Shown: piece after piece, positions 6,083-11,696 of the stretch
Layout of the letters: each line of letters begins with the position of its first letter
How positions within the stretch are numbered: the stretch's first letter is position 1
Source of the DNA: an uncultured Clostridia bacterium
GTDB taxonomy: Bacteria; Bacillota; Clostridia; Peptostreptococcales; Anaerovoracaceae
Reading direction: 5' to 3'
DNA length: 11,696 nucleotides
Assembly (NCBI GenBank): GCA_934278925.1
Contig: CAKQWJ010000041.1
Span: 1 to 11,696, forward strand
Notes under the pieces: generated by a model
The model's database searches: none
What the model was told of the DNA's origin: nothing
The model's input: the letters and a program-made list of their open reading frames with translations, nothing else
Program-made: the position numbers and the translations under genes

Positions 6083-6118
6083 TTTTTCAATTCAGGTTTT
6101 ATTTGGTGAATTGAAAAA
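6083..6118. repeat. A/T-rich 12-bp perfect inverted repeat
   Basis: TTTTTCAATTCA (6083-6094) and TGAATTGAAAAA (6107-6118) are exact inverted copies around a 12-base loop. Neither strand has a following U-tract that would make it a typical terminator. It might be a binding site, a relic of an element end, or a weak hairpin. Confidence 0.6.
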
Positions 6119-6247
6119 GTAAGTTCCAGTTCACCGTCAGCTTTTTCCGCTTTTTTTCATCATGTATCAAGGCATCGCGTTCTAATTTTAATCGATTTGT
6201 ATATTCGAACAAGAATTATACCTCCGAATGTGAAGTTGGTGTGAAGT

Positions 6248-6286
6248 GTTATGCAGAACCGTCTTCTAAGGGGTAATTTGCACAAC
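6248..6286 (+). repeat. 39-bp inverted-repeat unit 1
   Basis: GTTATGCA at the left end and TGCACAAC at the right end are near-inverted copies, 31 bases apart start to start. Flanks are TGTGAAGT on the left and a CTTCCC-containing stretch on the right. Confidence 0.7.
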
Positions 6287-6341
6287 ATCTTCCCGCATCA
6301 TCCGGAGAAGGCTCTGCGGGAGTAAGGAGTTCCTGTGAAAA

Positions 6342-6380
6342 GTTATGCAGATGAGGGGATTTTGACGGAATTTGCACAAC
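6342..6380 (+). repeat. 39-bp inverted-repeat unit 2
   Basis: It has the same boxes GTTATGCA and TGCACAAC with identical 31-base spacing, in register with unit 1 at an offset of 94 bases and no insertions. The two units share the outer arms nearly perfectly while the 15-20 bases in the middle differ, a pattern expected if the arms are under constraint. Confidence 0.7.
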
Positions 6381-6466
6381 CGTTTCCCCTAAGTTGCGAA
6401 TGGTACCGTCGGAAATCCCGGCCGGGGCGAATTTGTTTTTGGGAGAATTAGAAATTCGGAAGAAAT

Positions 6467-6505
6467 GTTGCGCAAACCCCATCGATAACCCCCGAAATGC
6501 ACAAC
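6467..6505 (-). repeat. 39-bp inverted-repeat unit 3, inverted
   Basis: GTTGCGCA (6467) and TGCACAAC (6498) again lie 31 bases apart. Read on the minus strand the unit begins GTGAAGT-GTTGTGCA and is followed by a TTCTTCC stretch, matching the outer flanks of units 1 and 2. It is therefore an inverted copy and supplies the right terminal repeat of the element. Confidence 0.65.
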
Positions 6506-6540
6506 ACTTCACGCCAACTTCACACACGCCGCGAATCCGC

Positions 6541-6575
6541 CAACAGAAAAAGGAGATTCCGAAGAACCTCCCTTT
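6541..6575 (-). terminator. glpK terminator with UUCG tetraloop
   Basis: On the minus strand AAAGGGAGGTTC and GAATCTCCTTTT form a 12-bp stem (two G-U pairs) capped by the extra-stable C(UUCG)G loop and followed by a TTTTTCTGTT tract. It starts about 5 bases after the glpK stop codon. Confidence 0.9.
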
Positions 6576-6580
6576 ACATT

Positions 6581-8074
6581 CTATTCCTCTGCCAGCCGGA
6601 TGGCGGCTTTCACCGCTTTGTGCCAGCCTTTTAGGAGAGCCGCCCGCTTCGCCTCGTCCATTTCCGGACGGAACACGCGGTCCACTTCCTTGTTCTCGAT
6701 GATGTCATCGGTGGAATCGTAATAACCCACCGCCAGGCCCGCCAGGTACGCCGCACCCAGGGACGTGGACTCGATGGATTTGCAGCGAACGATTTCTGTG
6801 TCGGATACGTCCGCCTGGAACTGCATCAGGAAATTGTTCCGGCAGGCGCCGCCGTCGACTTTAAGGGCCACGATGCGCCGGCCCAGATCCTCTGCCATGG
6901 CAGACAGCAAATCCTCGTTCTGATATGCCAGGGATTCCAGCGTCGCACGGACAATCTGATTCCGGTCCGTACCCCGGGTGATTCCGAAAATCGCGCCCCG
7001 AGCATCCGGCTCCCAGTACGGGGCACCGATCCCCGTAAAGGCCGGCACCATGTACACCCCTTCTGAGTCACCGGCTTTCAGCGCCATCTGCTCCGACTTC
7101 GGAGAATCCGACATGAACTTCATCTCATCCCGCAGCCACTGAATGGCGGCGCCGCACACGAAGGCGGAACCTTCCAAAGCGTAGCTGACTTTGCCGTCCA
7201 GCCCCCAAGCGATGGTGGTGAGCAGTCCGGAATCGCTGAACACCGGGCGGTCGCCGGTATTCAGAAGCAGGAAGCTGCCGGTGCCGTAGGTGCACTTCGC
7301 TTCCCCCACCTCGAAACAAGTCTCGCCGAACAGGGCTGCCTGCTGGTCTCCCGCCGATCCGGTGATTGGAATCGGTCCGCCGAAGAGTTCCGGAATGGTC
7401 TCCCCGTAATGGCCGGAGCACTCCACCGGTTTCGGCAGCATGCACTTCGGGATATCCAGAAGTGCCAGGATTTCATCGTCCCAATCCAGCGTATGAATAT
7501 TGAACAGCATGGTGCGGGCCGCATTGGAATAATCCGTCACGTGCACCTCGCCGCCGGTCATTTTCCAGATCAGCCAGCTCTCAATGGTTCCGAAGAGCAG
7601 TTCCCCCCGTTCCGCCCGCACCCGAGCGCCATCCACGTGGTCCAGAATCCACTTAATCTTCGTCCCGCTGAAATAGGCATCGATAATCAGGCCGGTTTTG
7701 CGGCGAATCATCTCCTCGTGGCCCTGATTCTTCAGCGCCTCCGCATAATCCGAAGTCCGCCGGCACTGCCACACGATGGCGTTGTAAATCGGCTCCCCGG
7801 TGACCTTATCCCACACCACCGTGGTCTCCCGCTGGTTGGTAATCCCCAAAGCCACAATATCCCGGTAATTCAGATTGTGCTTCAGCATCGCCTCCTGGGC
7901 CACCGAAATCTGCGTCGCCCAAATCTCCGTAGCATCGTGCTCCACCCAGCCCTCTTTCGGAAAATACTGCGGAAACTCCCGCTGCGCCGAACTGATGGTG
8001 TTGCCCTGCTTATCGTAAATCACGCAACGGGCACTGGTCGTCCCCTCGTCCATCGCCATGATGTATTTCTTCAT
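6581..8074 (-). CDS. glpK: Glycerol kinase
   Basis: GlpK phosphorylates glycerol with ATP to sn-glycerol 3-phosphate in the cytoplasm. The 497-residue protein has the usual length and the FGGY-kinase fold. Visible motifs are MDEGTTSARCVIYD (8-21, phosphate loop), NQRETTVVWD (80-89, glycerol contacts), YFSGTKIKWILDH (134-146, FGGY signature 1), GDQQAALFGE (242-251) and TYGTGSF (262-268), plus VDGGACRNNFLMQFQAD near the C-terminus. The H-F-Y-G motif whose histidine is phosphorylated by HPr in enterococci and bacilli is replaced by E-L-F-G (229-232). The start has GAGGTG 4 bases upstream. It lies 31 bases after hemW with no terminator between, so it is probably transcribed with lepA and hemW. 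No glpF, glpD or glpP-like gene is nearby. Confidence 0.97.
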   Translation of the reverse strand: MKKYIMAMDEGTTSARCVIYDKQGNTISSAQREFPQYFPKEGWVEHDATEIWATQISVAQEAMLKHNLNYRDIVALGITNQRETTVVWDKVTGEPIYNAIVWQCRRTSDYAEALKNQGHEEMIRRKTGLIIDAYFSGTKIKWILDHVDGARVRAERGELLFGTIESWLIWKMTGGEVHVTDYSNAARTMLFNIHTLDWDDEILALLDIPKCMLPKPVECSGHYGETIPELFGGPIPITGSAGDQQAALFGETCFEVGEAKCTYGTGSFLLLNTGDRPVFSDSGLLTTIAWGLDGKVSYALEGSAFVCGAAIQWLRDEMKFMSDSPKSEQMALKAGDSEGVYMVPAFTGIGAPYWEPDARGAIFGITRGTDRNQIVRATLESLAYQNEDLLSAMAEDLGRRIVALKVDGGACRNNFLMQFQADVSDTEIVRCKSIESTSLGAAYLAGLAVGYYDSTDDIIENKEVDRVFRPEMDEAKRAALLKGWHKAVKAAIRLAEE

Positions 8075-8105
8075 CTTTCACCTCACACTTTCCCGGAACC
8101 CGCCG

Positions 8106-9248
8106 TCACACGAACAGCGCCATGATTCCGTTGCTGATATCAATTCCCCGTTCCGTCAGTCTCAATCCCTCGCCGGTCATCTCCAGAAACCCGCCGGCCT
8201 CGTACTCTTTCGCTTCCGGCAGCGCCTCCCGAAAATATTCCCAGAACGCCTCCTCGCTTCCCAGAACGTCCCGGTATTGAACGCCCTCTTCCCGCCGCAA
8301 TCCGGTAAAAACAGCCTCCGATATGTCGTCCGCTTCCGAGTTTTCATGCACTTCCATAAAAGCAAGTTCGCCCCGGTCCAGCATTTCCGAGTAGGCCTTC
8401 AGATCCGTCTCGTTCACCGTCCGCCGGTGTCCCGTATAGGAAGAAGCCCCCAGGCCCAGCCCCACATACTCCGACATGTTCCAGTACTTGGAATTGTGCC
8501 GAGACTCATAGCCCGGCCGAGCGAAATTGGAAATCTCGTAATGCCGGTAGCCCTTTTCTCGAAAGGCCCGAACCCCCCGGTGATACATCTCCCGGTCCGT
8601 TTCATCCGGCACCTCCCGAAGTTTTCCCGCTTCAAAATCCCGAAAGAAGGATGTTCCCTCCTCCAGCTGCAGGCTGTAGAAGGAAATGTGTTCCGGTTCC
8701 AGAGCGGCGATGGCTTCCAGATCTTCCATGGCATCGGAGACATCGGTTCCCGGAATGGCAAAAATAAGATCCAAGTTGATGTTATGAAATCCGGCTTCCC
8801 GGGCCATTTTCACGTCCCGGTGAACCTCTTCCGCCGTATGGATTCGCCCCAAATACCGGAGCCGCCGATCATCCATGCTCTGAACGCCCATGGACAGCCG
8901 GTTGATGCCAGCCGCCCGGTAGCCTTCCAGGCTTTCCGCCGTGAGGGTGCCCGGATTGGCCTCCAGGGTCACTTCCGCATCTTCCGAAATTCGGAAAGCG
9001 CTCCGGACTTCTTCCAAAATTCTTCCAATCTGTTCCGGCGTCAGAAGGGACGGCGTCCCTCCGCCAAAATAGATGGTATCCGCCTCCGGAACCTCTCGGC
9101 TCCGAAGACGGATTTCTTCTATCAGATGATTCACATACCCCTGCCGAACCTCAGGCCCCGCCGGGCCGGACAGAAATGCACAGTAGCTGCATTTTTTTAC
9201 GCAGAAGGGAATGTGGATGTAAATACCCGCTTTATTCGGTGTCGTCAA
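8106..9248 (-). CDS. hemW: Radical SAM haem chaperone HemW
   Basis: HemW binds haem and a [4Fe-4S] cluster and delivers haem to membrane respiratory proteins. It was long misannotated as an oxygen-independent coproporphyrinogen oxidase. The 380-residue protein has the radical-SAM motif C16-x3-C20-x2-C23 followed by AF, then GGGTPS (62-67), a SMGVQS stretch and HNSKYW, the HNxxYW motif tied to haem binding in HemW. The C-terminal HemN-type wing domain is present. The start is chosen as the TTG at 9248, because GGAGG lies 9 bases upstream and the length and N-terminus then fit the family. It overlaps the end of lepA by 17 bases. The open frame continues further into lepA, but without family residues. 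The lepA-hemW pair is conserved in Firmicutes. Confidence 0.95.
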   Translation of the reverse strand: MTTPNKAGIYIHIPFCVKKCSYCAFLSGPAGPEVRQGYVNHLIEEIRLRSREVPEADTIYFGGGTPSLLTPEQIGRILEEVRSAFRISEDAEVTLEANPGTLTAESLEGYRAAGINRLSMGVQSMDDRRLRYLGRIHTAEEVHRDVKMAREAGFHNINLDLIFAIPGTDVSDAMEDLEAIAALEPEHISFYSLQLEEGTSFFRDFEAGKLREVPDETDREMYHRGVRAFREKGYRHYEISNFARPGYESRHNSKYWNMSEYVGLGLGASSYTGHRRTVNETDLKAYSEMLDRGELAFMEVHENSEADDISEAVFTGLRREEGVQYRDVLGSEEAFWEYFREALPEAKEYEAGGFLEMTGEGLRLTERGIDISNGIMALFV

Positions 9249-11040
9249 ACTTGAGCACCTCCGTAAATGCTTCCTGCGGCACTTCCACGGTACCGAACTG
9301 GCGCATCCGCTTCTTTCCTTCTTTCTGCTTCTCCAGCAGCTTTTTCTTTCGGGAGATGTCGCCGCCGTAGCACTTGGCGATAACGTCTTTCCGATAAGCA
9401 CGAACCGTCTCTCGAGCGATGATTTTGCGGCCCACGGCAGCCTGAATCGGCACCTCGAACTGGTGCATCGGAATGATTTTCTTGAGTTTTGCGCAGATGT
9501 TCCGGCCCTTGGCGTAAGCTTCCTCTTCCGGCACGATGGAGCTGAAGGCGTCGATGACTTCCTTGTTCAGGAGGATGTCCAGCTTCACCAGCTTTGCCGG
9601 GCGGTATTCCCGGAATTCGTAATCCAGGGAGGCGTAGCCCCGGGTACGGGATTTCAGTGCGTCGAAGAAGTCGTAGATGACTTCGTTCAGCGGAATATCG
9701 TAGGTGAGGAGCACGCGGGTTTCCGTCAGGTATTCCATGTGGGTCATGTTGCCCCGGCGGCTCTGGCACAGGGTCATGATGCTTCCCACGTAATCCTTCG
9801 GTGTCATGATTTCTGCTTTTACAATCGGCTCCTCGATGCGGCTGATCTCCGCCGGATCCGGCAGGTTGGTCGGGTTCTGAATCATCCGCTCCGTGCCGTC
9901 AGCCATGATAACTTTGTAGATTACGCTCGGAAGGGTGGTGATGACGTCCAGACCGAATTCCCGTTCCAGCCGCTCCACGATAACATCCATGTGCAGAAGG
10001 CCCAGGAAGCCGCAGCGGTAGCCGAAGCCCAGGGCGGCGGAGTTCTCCGGTTCAAACTGGAACGCCGCATCGTTCACCTGGAGTTTTTCCAGCGCATCCT
10101 TGATATTCTCGTATTTCTCGCCTTCTGCCGGGTACACGCCGCAGTACACCATGGACTGAGCTTTCTTGTATCCCTTCAGCGGTTTGTCCGTCGGCTTATC
10201 GGTGTGGGTGATGGTATCGCCCACCCGCGCGTCTGCCACCCGCTTGATGCTGGCGCACACGTATCCTACTTCACCGGCCTTCAGCTCTTTGGACGGAACC
10301 ATGCCCGGAATGCAGTAGCCTACTTCCGTTACCTCGTAGCTCTTGCCGGTATTCATGAGCTGAATGAAATCTCCTTTTTTTACCGAGCCGTCGAAAATAC
10401 GGGTGTAGATGACCACGCCCTTGTAGCTGTCGTAATAGGAGTCGAAGATGAGGCCCTTCAGGCGGCCGTTTGGGTCTCCCTGTGGCGGCGGAATTACCTG
10501 AACCAGTTTCTCCAGCATGTCGTCGATGCCCATGCCGGTCTTTGCCGAGATCAGCGGCGCATCCTCCGCGTCGATTCCGATGATATCTTCGATTTCTTCC
10601 TTGGCTTCATCCGGGCGGGCGCTGTCCAGATCCATTTTGTTCAACACCGGCAGAATCTCCAGGTCCTCATCCAGGGCAAGGTAGACATTTCCCAAAGTCT
10701 GTGCTTCCACGCCCTGGGTGGCATCCACCACCAGCACGGCGCCGTCGCAGGCAGCTAAAGAACGGGACACCTCGTAGTTGAAGTCCACGTGTCCCGGTGT
10801 GTCAATCAGGTTCAGGATGTACTCTTCTCCATCCTGAGCCTTGTAGTGGAGGCGGGTGGTCTGCAGCTTGATGGTGATTCCCCGCTCCCGTTCAATATCC
10901 ATGTTGTCCAGATACTGTTCCTTCATATCCCGGGACTGCACCAGTCCCGTCTTCTCAATCAGCCGGTCCGCCAAAGTGGACTTGCCGTGGTCGATATGAG
11001 CAATAATACTGAAATTTCTTATATTCTTCAGATAATCCAT
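9232..11040 (-). CDS. lepA: Elongation factor 4 (LepA), ribosome back-translocase GTPase
   Basis: LepA/EF4 is a translational GTPase that acts on the ribosome and promotes back-translocation and/or 30S biogenesis. The 602-residue protein has the G1 loop AHIDHGKS (14-21), G2 RGIT (53-56), G3 DTPGHVDF (80-87) and G4 NKMD (134-137). It then has EF-G-like domains and the LepA-specific C-terminal domain with KCYGGDISRKKKLLEKQKEG close to the end. This separates it from EF-G and BipA. Length matches the family. GGAGG lies 4-5 bases before the ATG. First gene of a probable lepA-hemW-glpK transcript, divergent from rpsT. Confidence 0.98.
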   Translation of the reverse strand: MDYLKNIRNFSIIAHIDHGKSTLADRLIEKTGLVQSRDMKEQYLDNMDIERERGITIKLQTTRLHYKAQDGEEYILNLIDTPGHVDFNYEVSRSLAACDGAVLVVDATQGVEAQTLGNVYLALDEDLEILPVLNKMDLDSARPDEAKEEIEDIIGIDAEDAPLISAKTGMGIDDMLEKLVQVIPPPQGDPNGRLKGLIFDSYYDSYKGVVIYTRIFDGSVKKGDFIQLMNTGKSYEVTEVGYCIPGMVPSKELKAGEVGYVCASIKRVADARVGDTITHTDKPTDKPLKGYKKAQSMVYCGVYPAEGEKYENIKDALEKLQVNDAAFQFEPENSAALGFGYRCGFLGLLHMDVIVERLEREFGLDVITTLPSVIYKVIMADGTERMIQNPTNLPDPAEISRIEEPIVKAEIMTPKDYVGSIMTLCQSRRGNMTHMEYLTETRVLLTYDIPLNEVIYDFFDALKSRTRGYASLDYEFREYRPAKLVKLDILLNKEVIDAFSSIVPEEEAYAKGRNICAKLKKIIPMHQFEVPIQAAVGRKIIARETVRAYRKDVIAKCYGGDISRKKKLLEKQKEGKKRMRQFGTVEVPQEAFTEVLKFDDTE

Positions 11041-11071
11041 TTTTCCTCCGATAACGTCTATATTTATTCAT

Positions 11072-11082
11072 ATTATATTATA
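11072..11082 (-). promoter_or_regulatory. Probable -10 region of the lepA promoter
   Basis: Two overlapping TATAAT boxes on the minus strand (11077-11082 and 11072-11077) lie about 32-42 bases before the lepA start. No convincing -35 box sits 16-18 bases upstream, so the exact promoter is uncertain. Confidence 0.45.
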
Positions 11083-11138
11083 CGCAATTTGCCTCGAAAA
11101 TGATACAAGAAAATATTTCCGTAAATCGCAAAAAAACC

Positions 11139-11167
11139 TTGAAACTTCGCCATTCCTAATATATAAT
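11139..11167 (+). promoter_or_regulatory. rpsT promoter
   Basis: TTGAAA (11139-11144), a 17-bp spacer and TATAAT (11162-11167) on the plus strand give a start near 11174 and a leader of about 40 bases. Confidence 0.8.
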
Positions 11168-11214
11168 GGTCGTTGCGAATTAATACTATTTTAGAGAAAA
11201 GTGGGGTAAACAAA

Positions 11215-11487
11215 ATGGCAAACATTAAATCCGCAAAGAAAAGAATTAGAGTTATCGACAAGAAGACTGCTCGCAACGCTCGTATCAAGGGTCACATGAA
11301 GCAGGCTGAAAAGAACTACCTGAAGGCTCTCGCTGCAGGTAACGTTGATGACGCAACCAAGGCATTTGTTGTTCTGGAGAAAGAGCTGATGCAGGCTGCT
11401 TCCAAGAACACAATCCACAAGAAGACCGCTTCCAGAAAAGTCAGCAGAATGGCTGCAAGACTGAACGCTCTGAAAGCACAGAACTAA
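11215..11487 (+). CDS. rpsT: 30S ribosomal protein S20
   Basis: S20 is a primary binder of the 5' domain of 16S rRNA. The 90-residue, Lys/Arg/Ala-rich protein begins MANIKSAKKRIRVIDKKTARN and ends SRMAARLNALKA, both typical of the family. The frame is open 14 codons further upstream to an ATG at 11173, which I reject. That ATG coincides with the predicted transcript start, and the GTGGGGT site lies in front of the internal ATG. Monocistronic, with its own promoter and terminator, divergent from lepA. Confidence 0.97.
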   Translation: MANIKSAKKRIRVIDKKTARNARIKGHMKQAEKNYLKALAAGNVDDATKAFVVLEKELMQAASKNTIHKKTASRKVSRMAARLNALKAQN

Positions 11488-11527
11488 TTCTCACCCGTCC
11501 CCACATTGCGTACCAGTTAAGTGCGCC

Positions 11528-11570
11528 GGAACGATGGACTTGTCTCACCATCGTTCCATTTTTTATTGCC
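11528..11570 (+). terminator. rpsT terminator
   Basis: GGAACGATGG (11528-11537) pairs perfectly with CCATCGTTCC (11548-11557) around a 10-base loop, followed by ATTTTTTATT. Confidence 0.92.
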
Positions 11571-11583
11571 TTTTTTTGGGCGG

Positions 11584-11691
11584 GGCCGCCGCGGACTTGG
11601 TGCACGGATCCCCGCAAAACCTTGTTCTTCCGTCTCCTTTGCACCAAGTCTCCGGACATTTTCGGCGCGCGGCCGCCATGGACTTGGTGCA
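11584..11691. repeat. Array of GACTTGGTGCA repeats, running to the window edge
   Basis: GACTTGGTGCA occurs at 11594-11604 and 11681-11691 and as its exact inverse, TGCACCAAGTC, at 11640-11650. The two direct copies share wider context (GGCCGCC, two variable bases, GGACTTGGTGCACG) with an 87-base period (11584 and 11671). The last copy is cut by the end of the window, so the array may continue. No gene is seen in it. The minus-strand open frame across it is a translation of the repeat and has no ribosome binding site. Confidence 0.75.
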
Positions 11692-11696
11692 CGAAT

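Larger units (their letters stand above)
6229..6524. repeat. 296-bp non-coding repeat element with 27-bp terminal inverted repeats
   Basis: The ends 6229-6255 and 6498-6524 are inverted copies matching at 25 of 27 positions (mismatches at the 12th and 23rd bases). The interior holds three related 39-bp units, the third in inverted orientation by its flanks. The shape recalls a MITE or a BIME-like composite of dispersed palindromic units, but no target-site duplication is obvious and no transposase is present. If transcribed from glpK read-through it would lie in the 3' untranslated region and could fold into one long hairpin. Confidence 0.75.
5949..6580. other. Gene-free stretch between hicA and glpK
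   Basis: I see no gene here. From left to right it holds the hicAB promoter, a small TGCAC/GTGCA hairpin (about 6010-6024), a terminator-like hairpin, an A/T-rich 12-bp inverted repeat, about 110 bases with nothing recognisable (6120-6228), the 296-bp repeat element and the glpK terminator. Open frames that cross the repeat on either strand have no ribosome binding site and no protein-family character. Confidence 0.7.

Noticed and set aside
6229..6524. CRISPR array
   Set aside because: The repeats are short inverted boxes with divergent middles and changing orientation, with no uniform direct repeats and spacers and no cas genes.
6249..6527. 92-codon minus-strand frame across the repeat element, and an overlapping plus-strand frame at 6394-6702
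   Set aside because: Both are translations of the inverted-repeat element with no ribosome binding site. The plus frame runs into the 3' end of glpK in antisense.
8058..9254. 398-codon plus-strand open frame opposite hemW
   Set aside because: Antisense shadow of hemW; the minus strand shows a complete radical SAM protein.
9249..9401. N-terminal extension of the hemW frame into lepA
   Set aside because: The extra residues are a frame-shifted reading of the lepA C-terminus and do not resemble HemW. The TTG at 9248 has the ribosome binding site.
9463..10758. 431-codon plus-strand open frame opposite lepA
   Set aside because: Antisense shadow of lepA, produced by its codon bias. No ribosome binding site and no recognisable domain.
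11441..11692. Minus-strand frame with repeated VHQV-GG peptide pattern
   Set aside because: The peptide repeat mirrors the DNA repeat GACTTGGTGCA. The frame also runs antisense through the rpsT terminator and the end of rpsT.

Overview
The window looks like a chromosomal segment of an anaerobic, low-GC-type Gram-positive bacterium (Firmicutes, most likely class Clostridia; I would not go below class). The reasons are consensus SigA-type promoters (TTGACA or near, 17-bp spacer, TATAAT), strong AGGAGG-type ribosome binding sites, a TTG start on hemW, an Isf-like iron-sulfur flavoprotein typical of anaerobes, and housekeeping proteins of Firmicutes type. Almost all of the DNA is core chromosome. 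The accessory parts are one toxin-antitoxin pair and two non-coding repeat arrays.

Layout, left to right. Positions 1-123 carry a perfect-consensus promoter firing leftwards out of the window, probably into a highly expressed operon such as rRNA. Positions 191-1719 hold two minus-strand genes: a DUF308/HdeD-like membrane protein with a charged coiled-coil tail, and an Isf-like flavoprotein. Positions 1751-3745 hold the rpsB-tsf operon (minus strand) with promoter, long structured leader, intercistronic hairpin and terminator. Its promoter overlaps, back to back, a promoter driving an AzgA-type purine permease on the plus strand (3838-5211), which ends in a strong terminator.

Positions 5336-5997 hold a hicAB toxin-antitoxin operon (minus strand) with its own perfect-consensus promoter. 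Positions 5998-6580 are non-coding: a terminator-like hairpin, an A/T-rich inverted repeat, and a 296-bp element bounded by 27-bp inverted repeats (25/27 identical). Inside it are three 39-bp units whose short TGCA-containing boxes are spaced at multiples of roughly one DNA helical turn. Positions 6541-11040 hold a minus-strand cluster lepA-hemW-glpK with a UUCG-capped terminator after glpK. Positions 11139-11570 hold rpsT on the plus strand with promoter and terminator, divergent from lepA. The last 110 bases begin a second repeat array built on GACTTGGTGCA.

Functionally, the core genes serve translation (S2, EF-Ts, EF4/LepA, S20), haem delivery (HemW), glycerol use (GlpK) and purine uptake. 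The strongest candidate for something not covered by standard annotation is the pair of non-coding repeat arrays at 6229-6524 and 11584-11691. After these come the rpsB leader with two mutually exclusive hairpins, and the overlapping rpsB/permease promoters.
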